A DNA stretch of 64,000 bases, taken from the NCBI RefSeq assembly GCF_020886115.1, contig NZ_AP025185.1, positions 682,001-746,000 of the forward strand, given 5' to 3'. The stretch is from Flavobacterium ammonificans (GTDB taxonomy: Bacteria > Bacteroidota > Bacteroidia > Flavobacteriales > Flavobacteriaceae). Shown piece by piece: positions 34,776-42,537 of this stretch. The translations under genes and the position numbers were made by a program. The notes under the pieces were generated by a model. The model had not been told where the DNA came from. It saw nothing but the letters and a program-made list of their open reading frames with translations, and searched no databases. Every line of letters begins with the position of its first letter. Within the stretch, counting starts at the first letter, position 1.

Positions 34776-36122
34776 TTATTTTTTGATACTGCGAACAATT
34801 CCTCCCAGCAAACCATTAAAATCAAATTCAGGATCTTCTTTTAATCCCATTCGAACGATAACTAAGTCGTGACTAGGGAAAATCGCCACCATTTGGCCTT
34901 GAAAACCACTTGCGAAATACAAATCCTTTGGAGCATCAGGAAAACGTCCGCTAGCATTGAGCCAAAATTGACCTCCATAACGTCCGTTTGAAGTGTTGGT
35001 TGGTGTGGCAACATATTTTGCCCAACTCGGCTTAAAAAGCTGCTCTCCGTTCCAATTTCCTTGATGTAAATACAACAATCCAAACTTCGCCCAATCGCGA
35101 GTGGTTGCCCATCCATAAGACGAACCCACATAATTGCCTGCCATATCGGTTTCCACCAACATCGAGTGCATCCCAATTTTATCAATCAAAGCTGCATACC
35201 AAAAATCCAAGTATTCTTGGTGGGTTTTGAATTGTTTTCTCAAAATGCCGGATAGCAAATTAGTCGTTCCTGACGAATAGTTCCAATGAGAATTAGGCTG
35301 GAAAGCCAATGGCTTTTCGAGTTGCGAACGTGTCATGTCTTCCGCTTGAAAAAGCATTTTAGTCACATCGGATATGGCGCCGTAATTTTCTTCCCATTCT
35401 AAACCGGAGTTCATGTGCAATAAATCGTTAGTGGTGATTTTTTTGCGTTCATCATTAGCCCATTCTGCAATAGGTGCGGGTTGGTAAATATTAAAATTCT
35501 TTTGTTTTTCGAGGATTCCAAATAAGGTTGCGGTAATACTTTTGGTCATGGACCAACCTAATATTTTACTGTTTTTTGTAAATCCTGTATCGTATTTCTC
35601 GGCAATAATTTTGTCTTTGTAAATCACAATTAGAGAACGGGTTCGTTTGTTTTTTTGACCCTTTTTGTCAAAAGCGTTATCCACGGTTCGGTTTAATTGA
35701 TCGTAATCGATGTTAGAAAAAACAGTGTCTTTTTGCTCTGCATCTCCAAGAGGATAAACTAAGCTGGCTTTTGAAGCGTCTCTTTTCGGAACCAAAAACG
35801 GTTTTGAAGTATCAAAATCATCGTTGATTAAAGTGACTCCTAAACCTTCACGGTAAATGGCTTTGCGTTCTTTCAAGCCTTTAACAGAAGCAGTGGCAAA
35901 CTGACCCGCTTCGTCGATTGTGTTTTGTGCCAAATCGATGAGGTCAATATCGTTGTCGCCTTGTTCAATCATTTGTTGCGAACGATGGTCGATAAAATGT
36001 CCAGAGGCAATGCTTTTTGCCGAAAAACCAGAGATTAAATCGAGTTTAGGGTAGGTGGTAAACCCAAAATACAACAGCCCAATAACAGCTGCAATACCAA
36101 TAAGTTGGAATATTTTTTTCAT
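34776..36122 (-). CDS. serine hydrolase (class C beta-lactamase/penicillin-binding fold)
   Basis: A 448-residue protein with an N-terminal membrane or signal segment (IGIAAVIGLLYFGF, ~7-22) and a C-terminal beta-lactamase-related domain. The nucleophile motif SxxK is S191-M-T-K194 in GWSMTKS; the YxS-like motif appears as NYSSGTTN and the domain continues through YGWATTRDWAKFGLLYL. Such proteins are often peptidases or esterases; resistance is not implied. It lies in reverse orientation between sufD and sufS and splits the SUF locus. No functional link to Fe-S assembly is visible. Confidence 0.87.
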   Translation of the reverse strand: MKKIFQLIGIAAVIGLLYFGFTTYPKLDLISGFSAKSIASGHFIDHRSQQMIEQGDNDIDLIDLAQNTIDEAGQFATASVKGLKERKAIYREGLGVTLINDDFDTSKPFLVPKRDASKASLVYPLGDAEQKDTVFSNIDYDQLNRTVDNAFDKKGQKNKRTRSLIVIYKDKIIAEKYDTGFTKNSKILGWSMTKSITATLFGILEKQKNFNIYQPAPIAEWANDERKKITTNDLLHMNSGLEWEENYGAISDVTKMLFQAEDMTRSQLEKPLAFQPNSHWNYSSGTTNLLSGILRKQFKTHQEYLDFWYAALIDKIGMHSMLVETDMAGNYVGSSYGWATTRDWAKFGLLYLHQGNWNGEQLFKPSWAKYVATPTNTSNGRYGGQFWLNASGRFPDAPKDLYFASGFQGQMVAIFPSHDLVIVRMGLKEDPEFDFNGLLGGIVRSIKK

Positions 36123-36255
36123 TTGGAGTGATTTGAAATTGATGCAATTTAGTAAATAATAAACATAGATTTTACGTATTGAAACAATTTCAAAATCATA
36201 ACTGTGATAATTTGAGGATTTGTGTTGAGCAAAACTTTAATTTTATTAACATCTG

Positions 36256-36290
36256 TTTGCTAAAAATCCACTTCAATTTTATTACTTTTG
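36256..36290 (+). promoter_or_regulatory. promoter of the sufS transcript
   Basis: TTTG (36256-36259), a 23-bp spacer and TACTTTTG (36283-36290), giving a start near 36297 and a 16-base leader before the sufS ATG at 36313. This lets the second half of the split SUF locus be expressed on its own. Confidence 0.65.
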
Positions 36291-36312
36291 TATTTAGAAA
36301 AATTCTAAATAA

Positions 36313-37527
36313 ATGTTTGACATTCAAAAAATAAGAGCCGATTTCCCGATACTTTCAAGACAAGTGAACGGGAAACCTTTGGTGTATTTTGACAACGGAG
36401 CGACTACTCAAAAACCGCAAGTGGTTATTGATGCGATTGCGACTTATTATCAGGAAATCAACGCGAATATTCATCGTGGGGTGCATACGTTGAGTCAGTT
36501 AGCCACGGATGCCTACGAAGCGTCTCGAACTAAAATCCAAAACCACATCAACGCCCAATTTGCTCACGAAGTACTTTTCACTTCAGGAACGACGCATAGT
36601 GTGAATTTGGTTGCCAATGGATTTGCCTCGATTTTGAAAGCAGGTGATGAGGTGCTGGTTTCGGCTTTGGAACACCACAGTAATATTGTGCCTTGGCAAA
36701 TGTTGTGCGAAAAAACAGGCGCTGTTTTGAAAGTCATTCCGATGAATGAAAAAGGCGAATTGGTGATGGAGAAGTTCGACCAATTGCTTTCGGATAAAAC
36801 GAAAATCGTAACAGTCAATCATATTTCGAATGCCTTGGGAACGATTAACCCAATCAAATATATGATTGATAAAGCGCATCAATTTGGCGCTGCCGTTTTC
36901 ATTGATGGCGCACAAGCTGTCCCGCATTTGAAACCCAATGTGCAAGAATTGGATTGTGATTTTTATGCTTTTTCAGGACATAAAATTTGCGGACCAACAG
37001 GAACCGGAATTTTGTACGGAAAAGAAGCGTGGTTGAATAAATTGCCGCCCTATCAAGGTGGTGGAGAAATGATTAAGGAAGTTACTTTTGAAAAAACTAC
37101 TTATGCTGAATTGCCGCATAAGTTTGAAGCTGGAACTCCGAATATTGCTGGTGGAATTGTACTAGGAACCGCGGTTGATTATATGAATTCAGTTGGTTTT
37201 GAGAATATTCAAAAACAAGAAACAGAATTACTACATTATGCAACGGAACAACTTTTAGCTATTGAAGGATTGAAAATATACGGAACAGCTGAGGAGAAAA
37301 CTTCGGTGATTTCATTTAATATTGATGGCATTCATCCGTATGATATTGGAACAATTGTTGATAAATTAGGGATTGCGGTTCGAACAGGACACCACTGTGC
37401 ACAACCGATTATGAATTTCTTTGAAATTCCCGGAACGATTCGCGCTTCGTTTGCGTTTTACAACACCAAAGAAGAGATTGACGTGATGGTTGAAGCGGTG
37501 AAGAAAGCTAAAATGATGCTGTCTTAA
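36313..37527 (+). CDS. sufS: cysteine desulfurase SufS
   Basis: A 404-residue PLP enzyme that takes sulfur from cysteine for Fe-S assembly, passing it to SufE. It starts with IRADFPILSRQVNGKPLVYFDNGATTQKP, has the PLP lysine K224 in FSGHKICGPTGTG and the persulfide cysteine C362 in RTGHHCAQP. These and the FEAGTPNIAG motif place it in group II (SufS) rather than group I (IscS). Length is normal. The next gene starts one base after its stop. Confidence 0.97.
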   Translation: MFDIQKIRADFPILSRQVNGKPLVYFDNGATTQKPQVVIDAIATYYQEINANIHRGVHTLSQLATDAYEASRTKIQNHINAQFAHEVLFTSGTTHSVNLVANGFASILKAGDEVLVSALEHHSNIVPWQMLCEKTGAVLKVIPMNEKGELVMEKFDQLLSDKTKIVTVNHISNALGTINPIKYMIDKAHQFGAAVFIDGAQAVPHLKPNVQELDCDFYAFSGHKICGPTGTGILYGKEAWLNKLPPYQGGGEMIKEVTFEKTTYAELPHKFEAGTPNIAGGIVLGTAVDYMNSVGFENIQKQETELLHYATEQLLAIEGLKIYGTAEEKTSVISFNIDGIHPYDIGTIVDKLGIAVRTGHHCAQPIMNFFEIPGTIRASFAFYNTKEEIDVMVEAVKKAKMMLS

Positions 37528-37528
37528 A

Positions 37529-37951
37529 ATGAAAAAGAGTCTTCTTTTGTTGTTGAGTATTTTAGTTTTTGCAGGATGTGCAGGACAAAAAGCTGGAGAT
37601 AAAAACGGATTAAAAATAGAATACAAAGCCTATTCTAGAGGTTTTTATCAATTGATTACAATAGAAAACCAAATGGTTTTTGTAACCAAAAGTAGGGATG
37701 AAAAACCAGATGGTTTTAGATTGTCAAATGGCGATTGGAATTACATAAAAATGACTGTTCAAGGATTAAATTTAGAATCGCTTCCCAATTTAAAAGCCCC
37801 AACCGAAAAGCGATTGTTTGACGGTGCAGCGATTGCTAGTTTGAAAATAACAAAACAAGGGAAAACATTTGAATCTCAAAGTTTTGATCACGGTTATCCG
37901 CCAGTAGAAATAGAAAAAGTAGTAAATAAAATGCTTTCTTTTGTGAAGTAA
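37529..37951 (+). CDS. small lipoprotein of the SUF operon, unknown function
   Basis: A 140-residue lipoprotein: the signal MKKSLLLLLSILVFAGC ends in a lipobox with Cys17. The mature part has GLKIEYKAYSRGFYQLITIENQ, FVTKSRDEKPDGFRLSNGDWNYI and GYPPVEIEKVVNKML, and appears to be one mixed alpha/beta domain. I recognise no characterised family. It sits between sufS (1 bp away) and sufE (15 bp away), so it is co-transcribed with cytoplasmic Fe-S genes despite being exported, an odd pairing. Confidence 0.82.
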   Translation: MKKSLLLLLSILVFAGCAGQKAGDKNGLKIEYKAYSRGFYQLITIENQMVFVTKSRDEKPDGFRLSNGDWNYIKMTVQGLNLESLPNLKAPTEKRLFDGAAIASLKITKQGKTFESQSFDHGYPPVEIEKVVNKMLSFVK

Positions 37952-37966
37952 AAAGCAAAGATTAAT

Positions 37967-38386
37967 ATGACAATTAAAGAAATACAAGACGAGATAGTAG
38001 ACGAGTTCTCGATGTTTGACGACTGGATGCAGCGTTACGAATACATCATTGAGCTAGGTAAAAACTTACCATTAATCAAAGAGGAGTTCAAAACCGAAGA
38101 GAACATCATAAAAGGTTGCCAATCTAAAGTGTGGCTGCAAGGCGAACAACAGGGAGACCTTATTGCTTTTACAGCAGACAGCGACGCGATATTAACCAAG
38201 GGCATTATCGCCATTTTGATTCGGGTTTTTTCGAATCAAAAGCCAGCGGATATTTTGGAAGCCGATATGGATTTTATAGACGCCATTGGATTAAAAGAAC
38301 ATTTGTCACCCACTCGCGCTAACGGACTCGTTTCAATGATAAAAAATATAAAAATGTATGCCTTGGCATTCAACTCAAAAAAATGA
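37967..38386 (+). CDS. sufE: sulfur acceptor protein SufE
   Basis: A 139-residue protein that accepts persulfide sulfur from SufS and delivers it to SufBCD. The acceptor cysteine is C51 in IIKGCQSKVWLQ; LIKEEFKTEENI precedes it, and the helical C-terminal half (DIL..DMDFIDAIGLKEHLSPTRANGL) is characteristic. Length is normal. Six bases after its stop the left arm of a 22-bp inverted repeat begins. Confidence 0.95.
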   Translation: MTIKEIQDEIVDEFSMFDDWMQRYEYIIELGKNLPLIKEEFKTEENIIKGCQSKVWLQGEQQGDLIAFTADSDAILTKGIIAILIRVFSNQKPADILEADMDFIDAIGLKEHLSPTRANGLVSMIKNIKMYALAFNSKK

Positions 38387-38392
38387 TTTAAA

Positions 38393-38960
38393 CATATAAG
38401 TCATTTAAGTTTTAAAAATATAGTGATTATAAGTAATATTAAAGGAAAACCTATTTAGTTAAATAAGGCTTTTGAAACTTAAGAAGGAGAAGATTTATAA
38501 ACTTTTTAAAATTATGAATATAACCAGAACTTATCTTAAGGATTTAGTTTACCAAGTAAATGGTGCGGCTATAGAAGTTCATAAAAATTTAGGGCCTGGA
38601 CTTTTAGAGAGTGTATATCATCAATGTCTTAAAAAAGAATTAGAATTACGAAATATAAATTATTCATCTGAGTTTTTGATTCCATTAAATTACAAGGGTT
38701 ATGAATTAGAATCAAAACTAAGATGTGACTTGTTTGTTGAAAACACACTTGTTGTTGAACTGAAATCGGTTGCCGAAACAAATCCCATTTTCGAAGCACA
38801 ATTACTAACTTATATGAACTTATTAAATGCTCCAATGGGGTTGTTAATTAATTTTAATGTGAAAAACATCTATTACGAGGGACAAAAAACTATTGTTAAC
38901 GAACTATACAGAAGATTAGAAGATTAAATAATAACAAGTAAAACTTATATGACTTATATG
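38393..38960. repeat. 22-bp inverted repeat enclosing the GxxExxY gene
   Basis: Left arm 38393-38414 (starts CATATAAGTCATTTAAG) and right arm 38939-38960 (ends ATGACTTATATG) are reverse complements with 21 of 22 bases matching. The arms lie 6 bp after the sufE stop and 17 bp before the next SUF gene, and enclose only the GxxExxY gene. The 568-bp unit therefore looks like a discrete inserted cassette or a transcript stem-loop. Confidence 0.82.
38514..38927 (+). CDS. GxxExxY protein (PDDEXK_3 nuclease-like fold)
   Basis: A 137-residue protein with the namesake motif G29-LL-E32-SV-Y35 in LGPGLLESVYHQCL and a PD-(D/E)xK-like core: C-D72-LFVENTLVVE82-L-K84, followed by EAQLLTYMNLLNAPMGLLINFN. The family is predicted to be nuclease-fold, but its function is unknown; members appear near retroelements and in rRNA or intergenic insertions. 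The ATG at 38514 is preferred to the TTG at 38472. Its place inside the SUF operon between perfect-looking inverted repeats suggests an insertion. Confidence 0.88.
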   Translation: MNITRTYLKDLVYQVNGAAIEVHKNLGPGLLESVYHQCLKKELELRNINYSSEFLIPLNYKGYELESKLRCDLFVENTLVVELKSVAETNPIFEAQLLTYMNLLNAPMGLLINFNVKNIYYEGQKTIVNELYRRLED

Positions 38961-38977
38961 GTCAAAAATATAAAATT

Positions 38978-39301
38978 ATGACACAAGAAATAGACACTAA
39001 CGAATTAGGAGAAGCGATTGTTAAAAAATTAAAAACGATTTACGATCCTGAAATTCCGGTTGACATTTACGAACTTGGATTGATTTATGATGTAATGGTG
39101 AATACCGATTACGAAGTGAAAATTTTAATGACATTAACCTCTCCAAACTGTCCTGTAGCAGAAAGTTTACCAAGAGAAGTAGAAGAGAAAGTGAAGTCAA
39201 TTGAAAACGTTAAATCGGCTGATGTAGAAATTACATTTGATCCGCCATGGAGCAAAGACTTGATGAGCGAAGAAGCAAAACTAGAGCTGGGAATGCTTTA
39301 G
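38978..39301 (+). CDS. sufT: DUF59/MIP18 family Fe-S assembly protein (SufT-like)
   Basis: A 107-residue protein with the family core IYDPEIPVDIYELGLIYDV (the DPE motif), LTSPNCPVAESLP with the conserved TxxxCP cysteine, and TFDPPWSKDLMSEEAK at the C terminus. SufT-type proteins assist maturation of Fe-S enzymes. It follows the GxxExxY cassette and belongs with the SUF genes. Confidence 0.92.
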   Translation: MTQEIDTNELGEAIVKKLKTIYDPEIPVDIYELGLIYDVMVNTDYEVKILMTLTSPNCPVAESLPREVEEKVKSIENVKSADVEITFDPPWSKDLMSEEAKLELGML

Positions 39302-39341
39302 TAATTGAGTGTTCAGCTAAAGACTAAACAATAAATTCATC

Positions 39342-39848
39342 ATGGAAGAAATAGTAAATAAAGTAGCCCAGAGTTCTTTGATGGTATTCGATTTAGAAGA
39401 TTACTATCCAGATGATCATGTGGTTGATTTGGATGTTTCGCAGTGGTTAACCGAAGGGTTTATCCTGAGAGAAACCGATTTTAGATCGCAATTAAAAGAG
39501 TACGATTGGTCTCCATTTGAAGATAAATATGTAGCTTTATACTGTTCGACTGACGCTATTTTGCCTGCTTGGGCATTTGCTTTAGTATCGGTTCATTTAG
39601 CGCCTTTTGCATTAAAAATTATTCACGGCACTAAGGAATTAGCCACTATAGAATGGTACCAAGACATTTTAAACAAGTTGGATTACACGGATTATTTTGA
39701 AAACCCAGTTATTTTGAAAGGCTGTTCCAAAAAAGCTGTTCCAAATCAAGTGTATACCTTGGCGATTCAAAAATTAATCAAAGTATCCAAAAGCGTGATG
39801 TTTGGCGAAGCTTGTTCTGCAGTACCGCTCTATAAAGCAAAAAAATAA
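39342..39848 (+). CDS. DUF2480 family protein
   Basis: A 168-residue protein with EEIVNKVAQSSLMVFDLEDYYP at the N terminus, WLTEGFILRETDFR, DKYVALYCSTDAILPAWAFALV and the C-terminal cysteine-bearing KGCSKKAVPNQVY. It matches the DUF2480 family, which in Bacteroidota regularly ends SUF operons. The two cysteines could relate to Fe-S chemistry, but that is inference. A strong terminator follows. Confidence 0.85.
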   Translation: MEEIVNKVAQSSLMVFDLEDYYPDDHVVDLDVSQWLTEGFILRETDFRSQLKEYDWSPFEDKYVALYCSTDAILPAWAFALVSVHLAPFALKIIHGTKELATIEWYQDILNKLDYTDYFENPVILKGCSKKAVPNQVYTLAIQKLIKVSKSVMFGEACSAVPLYKAKK

Positions 39849-39871
39849 ACAGCTGTGTTTTATAATACCCA

Positions 39872-39908
39872 AAAGCCCTTTTGATTTTTCAAAAGGGCTT
39901 TGTTTTTT
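39872..39908 (+). terminator. terminator at the end of the SUF locus
   Basis: Stem AAAGCCCTTTTG/CAAAAGGGCTTT (39872-39883 with 39890-39901), short loop, then GTTTTTTATT. It lies between DUF2480 and the convergent hflX stop. Confidence 0.9.
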
Positions 39909-41133
39909 ATTCTTCTTTTTCGATAGCGTCTTTGTAATCTGGATACAAGAATTTATTGTAAGGGAAACGCGTAATGTGTATTTGTCTAACCGCTTCATAC
40001 ACTCGTTCTCTAAATTCTTCGAAGTTTTCTTTTTGTGTAGCCGAAATAAACAAGGCGTTTTCTTCTCCCACACGATTCATCCAAGTCGATTTCCATTCGT
40101 TTAGTGTATAATGACGCGTCGTTCTTTCGGTCATTAAATCGTCCTCGTCAATGGTCAAATGTTGATAAGAATCAATTTTATTGAATACCATGATAACAGG
40201 TTTATCACTGGCTTTGATATCCATTAAAATTTGGTTTACCGCCACAATATGATCTTCAAAATCAGCATGAGAAATGTCAACAATGTGTAATAATAAATCC
40301 GCTTCGCGTACCTCATCAAGCGTACTTTTGAAAGAATCTACCAGTTGTGTAGGCAATTTTCGAATAAATCCTACCGTATCCGAAAGTAAGAATGGTAAAT
40401 TTTTGATTACTACTTTACGTACGGTGGTGTCCAAAGTGGCAAACAATTTATTTTCTACAAACACTTCACTTTTTCCAACGGCATTCATCAAAGTAGATTT
40501 CCCCACATTGGTATATCCCACCAAAGCTACACGCACCATCGCGCCACGGTTACTTCGCTGAACACCCATTTGTTTGTCAATGGTTTTGATTTTGTCTTTC
40601 AAAAGGGAAATTCGGTCACGAACAATACGTCTATCCGTTTCAATTTCAGTTTCTCCAGGCCCACGCATTCCGATACCTCCTTTTTGACGTTCCAAGTGCG
40701 TCCAAAGTCCCGACAAACGCGGTAATAAATAAACACATTGTGCCAATTCTACCTGAGTTCTGGCGTAGGAAGTTTCGGCTCGTTGAGCAAAAATATCCAA
40801 GATTAAATTGGTACGGTCTAGAATTTTGCAATCAATAATCTTAGAAATATTTTTTTGTTGTGAAGGCGTTAATTCGTCGTCAAAAATAACGGTTGAAATT
40901 TCGTTTTCTTTGACATACAAATTGATTTCGTCTATTTTTCCAGTGCCTAAAAAAGTTTTTGGATTGGGTTTGTCCATTTTTTGCCAAAAACGCTTCACCA
41001 CTTGGCCTCCTGCTGTAAAAGTTAGAAATTCTAATTCATCCAAATATTCTCTTAGCTTTTCTTCGGATTGATTTTGAGTAACTATTCCAACTATAGCGGT
41101 TTTTTCGAAATTTAATACTTCTTTTTCTAGCAT
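39907..41133 (-). CDS. hflX: GTPase HflX
   Basis: A 408-residue GTPase that binds the large ribosomal subunit and splits stalled ribosomes. It has the N-terminal HflX domain (GIVTQNQSEEKLREYLDELEFL, then FLGTGKIDEI), the coiled GGIGMRGPGETEIETDRR motif, the G1 loop G206YTNVGKS, the switch TLDTTVR, DTVGFIRKLP and NKID. Length is normal (~400). It is the last gene in line with the DUF5689 lipoprotein gene (35-bp spacer). Confidence 0.95.
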   Translation of the reverse strand: MLEKEVLNFEKTAIVGIVTQNQSEEKLREYLDELEFLTFTAGGQVVKRFWQKMDKPNPKTFLGTGKIDEINLYVKENEISTVIFDDELTPSQQKNISKIIDCKILDRTNLILDIFAQRAETSYARTQVELAQCVYLLPRLSGLWTHLERQKGGIGMRGPGETEIETDRRIVRDRISLLKDKIKTIDKQMGVQRSNRGAMVRVALVGYTNVGKSTLMNAVGKSEVFVENKLFATLDTTVRKVVIKNLPFLLSDTVGFIRKLPTQLVDSFKSTLDEVREADLLLHIVDISHADFEDHIVAVNQILMDIKASDKPVIMVFNKIDSYQHLTIDEDDLMTERTTRHYTLNEWKSTWMNRVGEENALFISATQKENFEEFRERVYEAVRQIHITRFPYNKFLYPDYKDAIEKEE

Positions 41134-41168
41134 AATATTGAATAAGCTACAAATTTAGGCAATTGCTT

Positions 41169-42524
41169 TTACTTCTCCCCATAAATCTGAACATCGTCAA
41201 TTTGGAATGCTCCATCTAAAGCCAAATTTCTTCCTTCGCCCCTATAACGAAAACCAATATTTATTTTTCCTTTAAATGAAGACAAATCAATTCCTCCCGA
41301 TCCCACAAATTGGTACCAAGGTGTTGACTGTGTTGGTAGTTTTGCTTTTAGCGGAATCCAGGTAGCTGACGCAACATTCGTTCCGTTAAAATTTGAGGAC
41401 ACAAAAACTTCCAGCGAATTTAAAGGAGAATCTAAATCTAGGTTGTGTTGTGCGGCTCTAAAGGTTAAAATTTCATTGGTATGAATGTCCATATCAATTT
41501 TTGGTGAGATTAACCAGCCCACATTGAGCGCAACCCTGGTCCCACTAATCGCATATTCGGCACAACCATTTCCTGAAAAAACAGATCCTTTCCAAAAAAG
41601 CCTACCATTTTGAACGATGTTTGCCCAGCCTGGTAGATTTACATTTACATTGTCTGCAACGCTTTCAAAATTTTCAGTAAAAAATGGAACGTTTCTTTTA
41701 CCCAACATTGAAATGTCTTTATCTGATCTTGGTAGTAATTGATAAGTAGAACCAAATTTAGTTAGGATTCCCTTTACTTTTCCGCTTCCTGATGGAACTT
41801 TGTTGGCAGAAAAATTGGCAAAACTACTGGTTCGGAAAACTAATTTATTTCCAAAACGATCTTCTAGAAGCCAATTTGTAGCACCACCAACATCATTGGT
41901 GCTTTCATAAAAATTTCTACCGATAGCCTCTTGTGAAAATTGTACATCAGAGACTTCTACTAAAGTATTTAATAACAAGTCGTTTTCTATTTCGTTTAAT
42001 GAAATTTTGCGAATTAATTCCGATTCTTTCAAAGTAGTGCACGAGACATAAAGGACTTTTTTATAATCATTTTGAGAAAGGCGACCTATACCACCCTCAT
42101 TAAATGAGTTTACAAAAAGAGTTCCAATACGCAACCCACCATAAAACAGATCGGTATATTGATCTTGAAGCTTGACATAGACTTTGCTCCCTAGTCTAAA
42201 ATCGATGTAAGTATTATTAACATCGATGGGCACACTAAATCCAATGGCTGGCTGTGTGGCCGTGGCCAAAGTTTGAAAGGAAATGGTCTTGAAAAAATTT
42301 CCAAATTCATCAGTTGAAACCACGTAGGCTTCAATCACATCGTTGAATTTGTATTGAGTAACCAAACCGCTAGCGGCATTTCGAATGTCTTCTACGCGCT
42401 TATTCACCACTAAATCCGGCTGGTTACATTCTATTGAAGGAAGGGCTATTTCGTCTTTTACACAACTTGTTGCTGAAAAGAATAGCAATACTAACACAAT
42501 ACGATTTAAGTCAAATGATTTCAT
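41169..42524 (-). CDS. DUF5689 domain lipoprotein
   Basis: A 451-residue outer-envelope lipoprotein: MKSFDLNRIVLVLLFFSATSC is a lipoprotein signal with Cys21. The region after ECNQPDLVV is a DUF5689-type domain (about 40-250, with YKFNDVIEAYVVSTDEFGNFFKTI and VDVNNTYIDFRLGSKVYVK, OB-fold-like). A C-terminal jelly-roll, choice-of-anchor J-like domain follows (about 280-450, FFTENFES...WLISPKIDM...). The start at 42524 is used because the longer frame overlaps the receptor gene upstream. It begins 13 bp after the TonB receptor stop, so the two form a transport/surface pair. Confidence 0.87.
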   Translation of the reverse strand: MKSFDLNRIVLVLLFFSATSCVKDEIALPSIECNQPDLVVNKRVEDIRNAASGLVTQYKFNDVIEAYVVSTDEFGNFFKTISFQTLATATQPAIGFSVPIDVNNTYIDFRLGSKVYVKLQDQYTDLFYGGLRIGTLFVNSFNEGGIGRLSQNDYKKVLYVSCTTLKESELIRKISLNEIENDLLLNTLVEVSDVQFSQEAIGRNFYESTNDVGGATNWLLEDRFGNKLVFRTSSFANFSANKVPSGSGKVKGILTKFGSTYQLLPRSDKDISMLGKRNVPFFTENFESVADNVNVNLPGWANIVQNGRLFWKGSVFSGNGCAEYAISGTRVALNVGWLISPKIDMDIHTNEILTFRAAQHNLDLDSPLNSLEVFVSSNFNGTNVASATWIPLKAKLPTQSTPWYQFVGSGGIDLSSFKGKINIGFRYRGEGRNLALDGAFQIDDVQIYGEK

Positions 42525-42537
42525 ACTAATTTGGGAT

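Noticed and set aside
34776..36122. Beta-lactam resistance gene
   Set aside because: It has the SxxK fold motifs of class C enzymes, but many such proteins are peptidases or esterases; nothing specific to a resistance enzyme is seen.
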